From: Ruminococcus sp.
GTDB lineage: Bacteria; Bacillota; Clostridia; Oscillospirales; Ruminococcaceae
DNA length: 64,000 nucleotides
Assembly (NCBI GenBank): GCA_017626015.1
Contig: JAGAJO010000001.1
Location: forward strand, 362,721-426,720
Direction of reading: 5' to 3'
The translations under genes were made by a program, and so were the position numbers. The notes below the pieces were generated by a model. The model had not been told where the DNA came from. It made no database searches and was given only the letters and a program-made list of their open reading frames with translations. Positions 8,137 through 17,027 of the stretch are shown here, piece after piece. The stretch's first letter is position 1, and every line of letters begins with the position of its first letter.

Positions 8137-8294
8137 GAAAATCAATTTTCAGGATACCGAACAAAAACTTTGTATATATTTGTTGACCTTTCTCTGCCGT
8201 ACGGTGGGGAAAGGTCAACTCAGGCTTCGATACTCAGAGCAAAAGTACGATATTTTGTTATAATTAAAATGTTTGATCGTTAAAATTGATTTCC
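8137..8294 (+). repeat. Palindromic repeat family B, copy 1
   Basis: A 158-bp element bounded by the inverted pair GAAAATCAATTTT and AAAATTGATTTCC. Its centre (8182-8219) is a 38-nt hairpin in which every position still pairs if G-U is allowed. Right of the hairpin are CTCAGGCTTC and a TATAAT-containing stretch shared with the copies at 16869 and 54138. It ends 22 bp before the -35 box of the next gene. No coding capacity. Confidence 0.75.
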
Positions 8295-8315
8295 CTGTTA
8301 TGCGCTGTTTCGCAG

Positions 8316-8344
8316 TTGACAAAAAAATAAAAATGAGGTAAAAT
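8316..8344 (+). promoter_or_regulatory. Promoter of the purine nucleoside phosphorylase gene
   Basis: TTGACA (8316-8321) and TAAAAT (8339-8344), spacer 17 bp, about 40 bases before the ATG. Confidence 0.78.
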
Positions 8345-8386
8345 ATATACTGTATAATTGTATTCTCAAATGGAAGGAGACTTGAT

Positions 8387-9214
8387 ATGACAGCCTGTGA
8401 AAAGCTTGTCAGATGCTGCGAATGTATAAGAAGGTTTACTGATTTCAAGCCGAAGGTTACGCTTGTTCTCGGCTCGGGGCTGGGCGCCTTTGCGGACGAA
8501 ATAAAAGCCGAAGCAATTATAGACTACAGCGATATAGACGGCTTTCCCACATCTACCGTGGAGGGTCATAAAGGAAGGTTTGTTTTCGGATATATCGGAG
8601 CAGTCCCCGCCGTTATCATGCAGGGGAGAGTTCATTATTACGAGGGCTACGGTATAGAGGACGTGGTGCTTCCTGTAAGGCTCACTGCGATGCTTGGGTC
8701 GGAGATCCTTTTTCTCACCAATGCCTCGGGAGGTATAAATCCTGATTTTTCCGCCGGAGATTTCATGCTTATAAACGATCACATTTCAAGCTTTGCGCCC
8801 AATCCGCTGAGGGGAGAAAATATCGATATACTGGGAACAAGATTTCCGGATATGAGCGAGGTTTACAAAAAGGAACTAAGGGAGGTCATAAAAAGATCCG
8901 CCGCAGAGCTGAATATACCCCTTAAGGAGGGCGTTTATGTCCAGCTGATGGGTCCGTCCTTTGAAACTCCCGCAGAGATAAGAATGCTGAGGACTCTCGG
9001 CGCCGACGCTGTTGGAATGTCCACCGTGTGCGAAGCGATAGCCGCTAACCATGCTGGAATGAAGGTGTGCGGAATATCATGTATTGCAAACAAGGCTGCG
9101 GGCATGACTGATAATCCTCTTACTCATGCCGAGGTGCAGGAGTGTGCGGACAAAGCGGCTCCGCTGTTTAAAAAGCTGATAGAAAGATCGGTCTCGGCTA
9201 TGGGAGGACTGTAA
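8387..9214 (+). CDS. punA: Purine nucleoside phosphorylase (inosine/guanosine type)
   Basis: A 275-residue enzyme of the trimeric PNP family, which splits inosine and guanosine with phosphate into base and ribose 1-phosphate in purine salvage. LVLGSGLGAFADEI near the N-terminus is the phosphate loop; EGHKGR, HYYEGY and LTNASGGIN are family signatures; GPSFETPAE followed by LGADAVGMSTVCEA forms the purine and ribose pocket. The length is normal. GGAAGGAG precedes the ATG. It has its own promoter directly after a family B repeat. The substrate class (6-oxopurines rather than adenosine) is inferred from family membership. Confidence 0.93.
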   Translation: MTACEKLVRCCECIRRFTDFKPKVTLVLGSGLGAFADEIKAEAIIDYSDIDGFPTSTVEGHKGRFVFGYIGAVPAVIMQGRVHYYEGYGIEDVVLPVRLTAMLGSEILFLTNASGGINPDFSAGDFMLINDHISSFAPNPLRGENIDILGTRFPDMSEVYKKELREVIKRSAAELNIPLKEGVYVQLMGPSFETPAEIRMLRTLGADAVGMSTVCEAIAANHAGMKVCGISCIANKAAGMTDNPLTHAEVQECADKAAPLFKKLIERSVSAMGGL

Positions 9215-9251
9215 TTCCCCCAAGAGATCATGCGGGCGGATCGCTGTGAGG

Positions 9252-9276
9252 TTGTTGCATCAAAACGTGCAACAAT
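9252..9276. other. Inverted repeat, possible operator or weak terminator
   Basis: TTGTTGCA and TGCAACAA form a perfect 8-bp stem around an 8-nt spacer, in the gap between the PNP and fumarase genes. No T run follows, so a DNA-binding site is as likely as a terminator. Confidence 0.4.
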
Positions 9277-9425
9277 TACTGAAATGTGTCCGAATAAAAA
9301 AAATAAACTATATAACTGCGGACGGGCTGAGTATAGCGGCGTTATCCGGAAAACACCGCATAGGAAACGTCACTGATTTACGGTCCTGCCTGTAAAAAAT
9401 ATACTGTGAAAGACGGAGTATCATT

Positions 9426-10268
9426 ATGAGAGAAATAAACGTTTCGGAGGTCGAAAGCCTCGTAAGGGAGCTTTGCATAAAAGCCAACCTGTACCTCCCC
9501 GAGGATATGGAGGAGTGTATTAAATGCGGCAGGGAAAAGGAAAAGTCCCCTGTGGGAAAAAACGTGTTTGACGACATAATCGAAAATATAAGCGTTGCAA
9601 AAAAAGAGACCATACCCATTTGTCAGGATACGGGTATGGCGGTGATCTTTATGGAGATAGGTCAGGACGTGCATTTTACCGGAGGATCACTGAATGAAGC
9701 CGTAAACAGAGGAGTTGCCGCCGGATATCTTGACGGCAGACTGCGCTGTTCCATTGTTTCGGATCCGCTGGAGAGGGTAAATACCGGTGATAACACTCCC
9801 GCAGTGCTGCACCTTAAAATGACTGACGGCGAAAAGGTAAGGCTCACAGTCGCACCGAAGGGCTTCGGAAGCGAGAATATGTCCGCCCTTAAAATGATGA
9901 CGCCCTCCGTTACTCAGGACGAGATAGTGGACTGGGTGGCATCGGTGTGCGCAAAGGCAGGCTCCAATCCGTGTCCGCCTGTGGTCATAGGCGTAGGTAT
10001 AGGCGGGGATTTTGAAAAGTGCGCTTATCTTGCCAAGAAAGCTCTCTGCCGTCCCGTTTCTCAGAGAAATCCCAAGAAGCTTTACGCTGAGCTGGAGGAG
10101 CAAATGCTTGAGAAGATCAACAGGCTTGGAATAGGACCTCAGGGCTTCGGCGGAACGCAGACCTGCCTTGCGGTAAATATCGAACAGGCGCCCACTCACA
10201 TTGCGGGACTGCCTGTTTCAGTGAACGTCGGCTGTCACGTTACCCGTCACGCAAGCGGAGAAATCTAG
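9426..10268 (+). CDS. Class I fumarate hydratase / tartrate dehydratase alpha subunit
   Basis: A 280-residue protein matching the N-terminal half of oxygen-sensitive [4Fe-4S] fumarases, the enzymes that interconvert fumarate and malate. CQDTGMAV holds the first cluster ligand (Cys66), SNPCPPVVIGVGIGG carries a second cluster Cys, and GPQGFGG and CHVTRHA are conserved near the end. In two-subunit enzymes this alpha chain carries the cluster, while a beta chain of about 185 residues supplies the other half of the active site and usually follows directly. Here no beta gene follows: the stop codon runs into a palindromic element and the next gene is convergent. The C-terminus is complete, so this is not a truncated fusion. 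Confidence 0.88.
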   Translation: MREINVSEVESLVRELCIKANLYLPEDMEECIKCGREKEKSPVGKNVFDDIIENISVAKKETIPICQDTGMAVIFMEIGQDVHFTGGSLNEAVNRGVAAGYLDGRLRCSIVSDPLERVNTGDNTPAVLHLKMTDGEKVRLTVAPKGFGSENMSALKMMTPSVTQDEIVDWVASVCAKAGSNPCPPVVIGVGIGGDFEKCAYLAKKALCRPVSQRNPKKLYAELEEQMLEKINRLGIGPQGFGGTQTCLAVNIEQAPTHIAGLPVSVNVGCHVTRHASGEI

Positions 10269-10342
10269 GGTGCGTTGACACTATCCGAAATGCAGAAAAT
10301 ATGACCGCAAGACAGGCGTTGAGCGGTAGCGTCAACGCACCC
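10267..10342. repeat. Palindromic element F between convergent genes
   Basis: AGGGTGCGTTGAC (10267-10279) is perfectly inverted as GTCAACGCACCCT (10330-10342); after one mismatch the stem continues with CTATC/GGTAG. It overlaps the last two bases of the fumarase stop codon at one end and the last codons of the AGCS gene at the other. There is no clear T run, so it is more like an inserted element than a standard terminator. Confidence 0.6.
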
Positions 10343-11612
10343 TGGGCGGAAGTATCTCTTTTGAAAGAACAAGTACGCCGGTCATGTTGGGCAGAGCCAT
10401 AAGACCGTTGAAAATATCGCTTATCCCCCATACCAGCGACGGGTCGTATACCGAGCCGAAATATACGCACATTATGAATATTGCGGAGTATACAGTTCCT
10501 CCGCCGCCGAAAAGATAGCTCCATGCCTTTTCGCCTATGAAATACCAGCCTGCGACGGTTGCGAGGGCGAAAAGTATAAGGGATACGGATATGAAGGGTC
10601 TTCCTGCGGGAAGAGCCGCAGAATATCCTGTTACCGCACTGTCGGGAGTGAGCTTTACGCCGCTGATGATGATCACAAGGGCGGTGACGGTGCAGATCAC
10701 CATGGTATCTATGAATACCTCAGCCATGCCCATTATCCCCAGATCCTCCTCGGGGGAGCTTCCGCTTTTTTTGCATGACGAGTGTACAGACACGGAGGAG
10801 CCGAGACCTGCTTCGTGGGAAAACGCTCCCCGTTTTATACCTTCGATGCAGACAAAGCCTATACCTCCGCCTGCGGCTGCCTTAGGCGACATTGCGCACT
10901 GAACGATCTCCTTAAGCGCACCGGCGGCTTTAAGGGGAGATGACAGTATCACCGCAAGGCTTCCCAGCAGGAAGATCCCTGCCATGAAGGGCACGAGCCT
11001 TTCGCAAAGTTTAGCTGCGGAGCTTTTTCCGCTTACGGTAAAGGCGGTGAAGATCACAAGGATCAGAGCGGCGGCATATTTTGAAATGCCGAAGCCCTCC
11101 CTTGCGGCGGTGACGACGGAGCTTGCCTGTGCCATATTCCCCATGCCGAGGGAGGCAAGCACGGTAAAGGCTGCATACAGTACGGCAAGTATTTTCCCTC
11201 TGCCGACCCTTTCGAGATAGGACATTGCGCCGCATATACCTGTTTTTCCGGAGTATTTTACTCCCAGATAATTTTCGCAGTAGGATATGCCCATTCCGAT
11301 AGCTGCGGACACCCACATCCAGAAAACTGCGCCCTTTCCCCCTACTGCAAGGGCTGCCCCGACGCCTGTAACGGAGCCTGTTCCCACGGCTGCCGCCAGC
11401 GCTGTGGAAAAGCCCTGAAAGCATGATATGCCCTGCTTTTCATCGGCGTCCCCTTTAACGGTGCGGACGGTCCGTTTGAATATGCTTATGATACGCAGCT
11501 GTGAGAATCCTATTCTGAAGCTGAGTATTAACCCTCCCCCCAGCAGCAGGATAAGCACAGGGCAGCCCCACAGCGCTGAGCTTACTTTTTCGGTAAATTC
11601 GGTAAAATCCAT
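10332..11612 (-). CDS. Sodium:alanine/glycine symporter (AGCS family)
   Basis: A 426-residue membrane protein with about ten to eleven hydrophobic segments. ALAAAVGTGSVTGVGAAL and FWMWVSAAIGMGISY are the signature segments of AGCS carriers, which import alanine or glycine with Na+. GAFSHEAGLGSS is a second conserved family block. The ATG at 11612 has GGGAGG four bases before it; a further 12 in-frame codons upstream have no ribosome site. The last few residues (ILPPRVR) are encoded inside palindromic element F, so the extreme C-terminus may have been replaced when the element arrived. Substrate choice between alanine and glycine cannot be decided here. Confidence 0.9.
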   Translation of the reverse strand: MDFTEFTEKVSSALWGCPVLILLLGGGLILSFRIGFSQLRIISIFKRTVRTVKGDADEKQGISCFQGFSTALAAAVGTGSVTGVGAALAVGGKGAVFWMWVSAAIGMGISYCENYLGVKYSGKTGICGAMSYLERVGRGKILAVLYAAFTVLASLGMGNMAQASSVVTAAREGFGISKYAAALILVIFTAFTVSGKSSAAKLCERLVPFMAGIFLLGSLAVILSSPLKAAGALKEIVQCAMSPKAAAGGGIGFVCIEGIKRGAFSHEAGLGSSVSVHSSCKKSGSSPEEDLGIMGMAEVFIDTMVICTVTALVIIISGVKLTPDSAVTGYSAALPAGRPFISVSLILFALATVAGWYFIGEKAWSYLFGGGGTVYSAIFIMCVYFGSVYDPSLVWGISDIFNGLMALPNMTGVLVLSKEILPPRVR

Positions 11613-11630
11613 TGATCCTCCCCGCCTTTT

Positions 11631-11656
11631 CTGAGAACCTGTCTTCACATCGTTCT
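11631..11656. repeat. Short remnant of palindromic family E
   Basis: AGAACCTGTCTTCA (11634-11647) matches the right end (reverse complement) of the 111-bp element at 36951-37061, and the inverted GTTCT follows after a few bases. It looks like an internally deleted copy, just upstream of the AGCS start and downstream of no coding sequence. Confidence 0.45.
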
Positions 11657-11759
11657 CTCAGTTATAATGATATGTGGGGGCAGGACAAATAATGACCGCA
11701 GCGGCTGCTTTTTCAGCCGGGGCATTTCTTTACAGATCAGAAGTATACGGAGTTTGATA

Positions 11760-12212
11760 ATGAAACAGTACAAACCGTCAAAAAAGCCGCTTATTCTCAT
11801 TTACGGAATATTGCTGCTGATACTAATACTAATCAAATATGCGATAAATCTTGTGAGCCGCTTTCTGCCGTTTGCGGATTATTATATTCTGTTCCCTGTA
11901 TGGATAATCGCTGCGCTTGCGGCTGTTCTGGTGCTGCCCTTTTACTTTCACAAGGCTTATTTCACTGTCTCGTCCAAGGAGATCACCGTCAAGGGAGGGC
12001 TTATAATAACAAGCAGGCACTTTATGCTTACCGAATCGGTGAAATCGGTCACTGCCGTTACGACGCCGCTGGGTTCGCTGACGGGGCTTAATTTTGTTAT
12101 TCTCAACGCCCTCGGATCAAGGATAGTGCTGCCGTTTCTTTCGGCTAAGGATGCGGCAGAGGTCACGGCGTATATAAACAATTCCATACGAAGCAGGGGC
12201 AGACAGAGGTAG
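11760..12212 (+). CDS. PH domain membrane protein, YdbS-like
   Basis: A 150-residue protein with two N-terminal membrane spans (LILIYGILLLILILI and YYILFPVWIIAALAAVLVLPFYF) followed by a bacterial PH domain (bPH2), seen as AYFTVSSKEITVKGGLIITSRHFMLTESVKSV with the repeated strands of that fold. This is the architecture of YdbS, which in Bacillus is paired with YdbT. Their role is not settled; protection against some antimicrobial compounds has been reported for the Bacillus pair. The ATG at 11760 has CGGAG upstream and removes a non-conserved leader. The YdbT-like gene begins 4 bp after the stop, so the two are one unit. Confidence 0.78.
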   Translation: MKQYKPSKKPLILIYGILLLILILIKYAINLVSRFLPFADYYILFPVWIIAALAAVLVLPFYFHKAYFTVSSKEITVKGGLIITSRHFMLTESVKSVTAVTTPLGSLTGLNFVILNALGSRIVLPFLSAKDAAEVTAYINNSIRSRGRQR

Positions 12213-12216
12213 AGCT

Positions 12217-13728
12217 ATGACGAGATCGCAGAAAATAATAAAAAAGGGCGGCATGATAAAGAGCTTTTTTGGCCGCCGTCAGCACCCTGTAATAATTTTG
12301 TCGTATATTGCTAAATACCTGTGGCTGCTGCTTATCCCCCTTGCAAAATATCTTATTGCTACAAAGTTTAATTTTCAGAGCTGGATAAGGGCAAACTGGG
12401 TGGATATACTTACCCTTTCGGTGATAATAGGCTACGGATTTTTAAGGTGGGTATTTATTTATTTCGAGATCGAGGAGGACGGTATCGTTGCGCATACGGG
12501 ATATTTCGGCGTTGCCAAGACAAAGGTCTGCTTCAGCGAGATGTCCTCGATGTCACTTTGTCAGGGGTATTTTTTCCGTGCGGTGAGAGCCTGCTCGCTT
12601 TACATTGATACCGACGCAAAATCTATTCAGGAATCGGACATAAAGCTTGATCTGACTCAGAAGCAGGCGTTTAAAATATATGAGCTTGCTACTGCCAGAT
12701 GCAGGAACAAGCCAAAATATATTTTCAATTCGAGAAAGAAAAGCCTTGTTGTGTTTTCGCTTCTTTTTTCATCTACGCTGTCGGGGTGCATACTTGCGCT
12801 GACTTTTATATACGAGGCGTATAAAATAGTGGGCGGGGATGCCGAGGCGCAGTTTATAGAGCGTGTCAACAGCGAGCTTGACAAGCTTACGCTGTTTATT
12901 CCCAAATATCTTTTTGCTGTCGCCGCAGTGGTTGCGGGGGGGTGGCTCATATCCTTTACGGCGAACCTTATGCGTCACTGGAACTTTTCCTGCACAAGAT
13001 GCGCCGATATGCTTATAATCAAAAGCGGCAAGGGAACGAAGAGCCGTCACGTCATCATGCGTGACAGGATAAACTACATCGACTATCAGCAGTCGCTGCT
13101 TATGAAGATCTTCAATATCTGCTCGGTTTCCGTACAGTGTACGGGCTACGGGAAAAGGCGGCTGGAGATCTCCGCACTGATACCGATAACGACCAACAGC
13201 CAGGCGGAGACATCTATAAAAATGCTTATGCCGGGAGTTCCCTCGGCGAGGTACGATATACGGACGGGCAGCCGCAGCATAGGAAGGTTCATTGTTTTAC
13301 CCCTTGTTTTGTGCATTGCGCCGTGGGTGGGGTATCATGCGCTTTCACGGATCATACCGAGACTTGATTTTGTTGTTTCGGCGTTTCCCGACTGGCAGAG
13401 CGATCTGCGGAATCTGGCGTTTATAGCCGTTGTGCCGGCAGTGTGGCTGCTGATCGTCAAGATATGCGCAGCTTTTACGACGTCGGTGGGCTTTGACAGG
13501 GAACACTGCACGCTGTGCTACAGCAGATTTTACAGGTTTCACCGCACGGTGGTGAATCTTGACAGGATAAGCAGGATCACCGTTACCCAGAACCCTTTGC
13601 AGCAGATAGGGGGGACCTGCAATCTGCTGATATATACAAATTCCGAGAAGGTAAGCCGTCATAAGATAAAAGGACTGGATTACAGACGTCTGACGGGACT
13701 TCTTAAGCAAAACGGATATCCGTTTTAG
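12217..13728 (+). CDS. PH domain membrane protein, YdbT-like
   Basis: A 503-residue membrane protein with several bPH2 domains separated by pairs of membrane spans: spans near 25-75, a PH domain (EIEEDGIVAHTGYFGVAKTK), spans near 170-255, a second PH domain (CADMLIIKSGKGTKSRHVI), spans near 350-420 and a third PH domain (DREHCTLCYSRFYRFHRTVV). This repeated layout is that of YdbT. It directly follows the YdbS-like gene, and the pair probably forms one membrane complex. AGAGGTAGAG precedes the ATG. Element A copy 2 begins at the base after its TAG stop. Confidence 0.78.
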   Translation: MTRSQKIIKKGGMIKSFFGRRQHPVIILSYIAKYLWLLLIPLAKYLIATKFNFQSWIRANWVDILTLSVIIGYGFLRWVFIYFEIEEDGIVAHTGYFGVAKTKVCFSEMSSMSLCQGYFFRAVRACSLYIDTDAKSIQESDIKLDLTQKQAFKIYELATARCRNKPKYIFNSRKKSLVVFSLLFSSTLSGCILALTFIYEAYKIVGGDAEAQFIERVNSELDKLTLFIPKYLFAVAAVVAGGWLISFTANLMRHWNFSCTRCADMLIIKSGKGTKSRHVIMRDRINYIDYQQSLLMKIFNICSVSVQCTGYGKRRLEISALIPITTNSQAETSIKMLMPGVPSARYDIRTGSRSIGRFIVLPLVLCIAPWVGYHALSRIIPRLDFVVSAFPDWQSDLRNLAFIAVVPAVWLLIVKICAAFTTSVGFDREHCTLCYSRFYRFHRTVVNLDRISRITVTQNPLQQIGGTCNLLIYTNSEKVSRHKIKGLDYRRLTGLLKQNGYPF

Positions 13729-13827
13729 GGAAGTGCTGATCAATGTATCTCTCCCCGCCGAAAGCTGGGAAAGATACACCTAGATACGTTATCTTTTAAA
13801 ACAGCAATGCGATCGGTGTTGCCTTAA
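13729..13827. repeat. Palindromic repeat family A, copy 2
   Basis: A 99-bp element that starts at the base after the YdbT stop codon. GGAAGTGCTGATCAATGTAT matches copy 1 at 5803, and TTTTAAAACAGC...GATCGGTGTTGCC is its inverted end. The middle (two small hairpins) differs from copy 1. It sits just before the cheA ribosome site. Confidence 0.62.
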
Positions 13828-13858
13828 TTATCGCTGAATGTGCAAGGGAGGATTTAAA

Positions 13859-15892
13859 ATGTCAAAATTTGAAGCCGGTATGGAATCGATGCTGGATACC
13901 TTTGTGTTTGAAACGGGCGGACTCCTGGAGGCGCTTGACGAGATACTCATGCGCACCGAACAGGAGGAGCAGATAGAGACCGATGATATCAACGAGATCT
14001 TCCGTACCATGCACACAATAAAAGGCTCCGCCGCAATGATGGGGCTTCAGAATATGTCTCAGCTTGCGCATTCGGTGGAGGATCTGTTTTACATCATCAG
14101 AGAGGAAAAAAACGTAAGCTTTGACAAGGCGGCGCTTTACGAGCTGCTTTTTACAAGCTCCGACTGTCTTAAGACAGAGCTGGATAATTTATCCGACGAT
14201 GACATACCTCTTACGGATTTCAGCGGGCTTATGGATAAGATCCGTGCTATGGCGGCTCAGATGAAGGGCGGCGGTGATGACGGGAAGGCTGTCAAGGGCA
14301 GCGGAGGGTCGCTTCCCGATGGACTTTTCGCAGAGGACGAGCCTGAGGATATGCATACCTACAGGGTCATTTATGCCGAAAGCTGCGCAATGCCTTCCGC
14401 AAGGGCAATGGTAATGCTGAGAAAGCTGGGCAGAGTGGCGGAGGTGTGCCGCACTGTTCCGGAGGATATGGAGGCGGACGACGCCGACGATGTGATAAAG
14501 GCTTCGGGTCTTTACATAAAGCTTATCACCGACAGCCCCGCTGCGGCGGCTGAGATAATACGCACGGGAATAAACGTTGAAGGTCTGGAGGAGGTAAAGA
14601 AGGAGGAAAAATCCGTCCGGCAGGCGGAGCCGCAGAAGGCTGACGCTTTGCAGCAGAGTGCGGCGGTGCAGGAGAACAGACCGGCAAAAAAGACTGCCGA
14701 AAAGCATGAGCAGAGCATGATATCGGTAAAGCTGGAAAAGCTGGACAGACTGCTGGATCTGGTCTCGGAGATAGTAATTACCGAAAGCTCGGTCACAGCG
14801 TCTCCCGATCTGAGGGGCATATCGAAAAATCTTGACCGTTTCAACAAATCCTCGAGAGATCTGAAAAAGCTCACCGACGAGCTTCAGGACGTGGTAATGT
14901 CCATACGCATGGTGCCTGTTTCCACGGCGTTCCAGAAAATGAATCGTGTTGTGCGGGATATGAACAGCAAGCTGAAAAAGAACGTTACGCTGGTTTTCAA
15001 GGGGCAGGAGACAGAGGTGGACAAATCCATTATCGACATTCTGGGAGATCCGCTTATGCATATCGTGAGAAACGCAGTGGATCACGGCATAGAGGATCCC
15101 GCTGAAAGGCAGAGGCAGGGAAAGACCGAGCCGCCCACCGTTACGCTCAGCGCAGGCTACGATTCAAACGAGGTGGTGATATCCTGCACGGACAACGGCG
15201 CAGGAATGGATTCCGCAAGGATCCTGGCTAAAGCCAAGAAAAACGGTCTGCTTACCAAGCCGGAAAGCGAATATACCGAAAAGGAGATATTCAGCTTTGT
15301 TATTGCCGCAGGCTTTTCCACCAATGAAAAGGTAACAGAATACAGCGGCAGGGGCGTTGGAATGGACGTTGTAAAAAAGAACATAGAAAAGGTCGGCGGA
15401 AAGCTTACGGTGGATTCGGTTTTCGGAAAAGGCTCGACCTTTACAATAAGGATACCGCTGTCGCTGTCCATAGTGGACGTTCTCAGCCTGAGAGTGGGAG
15501 ACAGCAGTCTTTCAATACCAGCATCGTCGGTGAGAGAGGCTTTTTCCTGCAAACAGGGGGATCACATAAAGGATCCCGACGGAAACGAATTTGTATATCA
15601 CAGGGGGCGCTGTCTGCCGCTTATAAGGCTTGGCAGCGCATTGGAGATACCTGACGGAGAAACGGACATTGAGAAGGGCATATGCATTTACTGCCGTGAG
15701 GGCTACAGCGAGGCTGCGATATTTGCGGACTATATCATCTGCGATCAGCAGGTGGTGGTAAAGCCGTTTTCTCCTCTGCTCAATCATCTTAAGCTCAAGG
15801 AGGCGGGACTTGTAGGCTGCTCGATCCTCGGAGACGGCAGCATTACGCTGATACTTGACGCAAAACAGATCATGACGGAGGAGGGTATGTAA
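13859..15892 (+). CDS. cheA: Chemotaxis histidine kinase CheA
   Basis: A 677-residue CheA. Domains in order: HPt phosphotransfer domain (1-105) with the phosphorylated His52 in MHTIKGSAAMMG; a P2-like response-regulator binding domain (about 162-245); P3 dimerisation helices (from about 287); the ATP-binding domain with HIVRNAVDHGIEDP near 400; and a CheW-like receptor-coupling domain from about 539. The kinase passes phosphate to CheY to steer motility, or acts in an alternative output pathway. GGGAGG lies seven bases before the chosen ATG, seven codons inside the longest frame. CheW overlaps its end by one base. No CheY, CheB, CheR, receptor or flagellar gene is in the window. Confidence 0.95.
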   Translation: MSKFEAGMESMLDTFVFETGGLLEALDEILMRTEQEEQIETDDINEIFRTMHTIKGSAAMMGLQNMSQLAHSVEDLFYIIREEKNVSFDKAALYELLFTSSDCLKTELDNLSDDDIPLTDFSGLMDKIRAMAAQMKGGGDDGKAVKGSGGSLPDGLFAEDEPEDMHTYRVIYAESCAMPSARAMVMLRKLGRVAEVCRTVPEDMEADDADDVIKASGLYIKLITDSPAAAAEIIRTGINVEGLEEVKKEEKSVRQAEPQKADALQQSAAVQENRPAKKTAEKHEQSMISVKLEKLDRLLDLVSEIVITESSVTASPDLRGISKNLDRFNKSSRDLKKLTDELQDVVMSIRMVPVSTAFQKMNRVVRDMNSKLKKNVTLVFKGQETEVDKSIIDILGDPLMHIVRNAVDHGIEDPAERQRQGKTEPPTVTLSAGYDSNEVVISCTDNGAGMDSARILAKAKKNGLLTKPESEYTEKEIFSFVIAAGFSTNEKVTEYSGRGVGMDVVKKNIEKVGGKLTVDSVFGKGSTFTIRIPLSLSIVDVLSLRVGDSSLSIPASSVREAFSCKQGDHIKDPDGNEFVYHRGRCLPLIRLGSALEIPDGETDIEKGICIYCREGYSEAAIFADYIICDQQVVVKPFSPLLNHLKLKEAGLVGCSILGDGSITLILDAKQIMTEEGM

Positions 15893-16323
15893 TGGCTGAG
15901 GAAAGACGTTTTGAGGAGGAGGGCGGTCAGCTGATCGCTTTTACAGCCGGCGGGAACTATTATGCATTTGAGATACTTTCGGTAACGGATATAATGGAGG
16001 TACCCGAGATCACTCACATACCGAAAACGCCGCCGTATCTGCTGGGGATAACTAATCTCAGGGGAAAAGCCGTGCCTGTAATGGATCTCCGTCTCAGGCT
16101 GGGCCTGCCTGAGGGGAATTACGACCACAGGAGCTGCGTCATAGTGATAGAGCTTAACAGTCTTCAGTTCGGGATAAGGGTAGACAGGGTTGCAGATGTG
16201 GAAAGCTGTCTTCCGGAGCAGATAGTTCTTTCACCTGCGGAAAACGGCGTTGTAAAGGGCTTTGTAAACGTAGGCGACAGGAGGATATTTCTGATAAACG
16301 CCGACAGGCTCATAAGGGGGTAG
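15892..16323 (+). CDS. cheW: Chemotaxis coupling protein CheW
   Basis: A 143-residue single CheW domain that bridges chemoreceptors and CheA. The segment from IAFTAGGNYYAFEILSVTDI to TNLRGKAVPVMDLRLRLGLP carries the usual fold signature, including the NLRGxxxPVxDLR strand that contacts receptor and kinase. Start and stop overlap by one base with cheA (TAATG), so the two are translationally coupled. The gene has the usual length. Confidence 0.93.
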   Translation: MAEERRFEEEGGQLIAFTAGGNYYAFEILSVTDIMEVPEITHIPKTPPYLLGITNLRGKAVPVMDLRLRLGLPEGNYDHRSCVIVIELNSLQFGIRVDRVADVESCLPEQIVLSPAENGVVKGFVNVGDRRIFLINADRLIRG

Positions 16324-16389
16324 TCGGGTGACTTTAAGAGAGCATAACGGATCTGATCCGGCTGCGCAGTATGATGCGGGTGAAAAGCT

Positions 16390-16833
16390 ATGACCGGGAA
16401 GGGCATTGAAACTGTGAGAATGGACCCGGAGAATGTTTCCGACGTCATAAGGATCGCAGGGGAAAACCTCTCTGAGGCATGGAGCGGGGAGACCTACCGG
16501 CGGCAGCTTGAAAATCCTGCCGATCATACTTTTATAGCTTATCTGGACGGAGAGCCTGCGGGCTTTATAAGCGCTTGGTACGTCATTGACGAGATAGAGA
16601 TAAACGGTATTGCCGTAGCGGAAAAATTCCGTCGGAGGGGTATTGCCGGGGCGCTGCTGGAGCGGGTCTTTAAGGAGCTGCCGGATGCCTCAGCCTGCTT
16701 GCTGGAGGTAAGAGAATCCAACACAGCGGCGATCGCACTGTATAAGAAAACGGGCTTTGAAAAGGCAGGCATACGGAAAAATTTCTATAAGGATCCGACG
16801 GAAAACGGGATAATTATGATAAGGCGTAAGTAA
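16390..16833 (+). CDS. rimI: Ribosomal protein S18 alanine N-acetyltransferase (RimI-like)
   Basis: A 147-residue GNAT acetyltransferase. VAEKFRRRGIAGALLERVF is the acetyl-CoA pyrophosphate-binding loop, and LEVRESNTAAIALYKKTGF is the RimI signature in which the Asn and Tyr contact CoA and substrate. RimI acetylates the N-terminal alanine of S18; paralogues act on other proteins. The ATG at 16390 has GGGTGAAAAG upstream. It follows cheW by 66 bp on the same strand, so co-transcription is possible but not functionally obvious. The usual neighbours tsaB and tsaD are absent. Confidence 0.85.
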   Translation: MTGKGIETVRMDPENVSDVIRIAGENLSEAWSGETYRRQLENPADHTFIAYLDGEPAGFISAWYVIDEIEINGIAVAEKFRRRGIAGALLERVFKELPDASACLLEVRESNTAAIALYKKTGFEKAGIRKNFYKDPTENGIIMIRRK

Positions 16834-16868
16834 AGCATCGGGAAGCTTTTTCTTTAAAACAGGAACAC

Positions 16869-17005
16869 GGAAATCAATTTTTAAAACGACTGACAAAAGT
16901 TTTGTAAGTGTTTGTTGTCTTTTCCCCGCCGTACGGCGGGGAAAAGACAACTCAGGCTTCTGTACTCCGGACAAATAAAATATTTGATATTTAAAATTGA
17001 TTTCC
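16869..17005 (+). repeat. Palindromic repeat family B, copy 2
   Basis: A 137-bp element with ends GGAAATCAATTTTTAAA and TTTAAAATTGATTTCC. Its centre (16914-16951) is a perfect 38-bp palindrome with the GC core CCCCGCCG/CGGCGGGG. CTCAGGCTTCTGTACTCCGG follows as in the other copies, but about 20 bp of the right arm are missing. It ends 22 bp before the -35 box of the glyS promoter. Confidence 0.78.
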
Positions 17006-17027
17006 ATGAAAACAGAAAATTCACCTC

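Noticed and set aside
14189-15085. Minus-strand open frame opposite cheA
   Set aside because: Antisense to a certain gene, His/Leu-rich shadow composition and no start signal.
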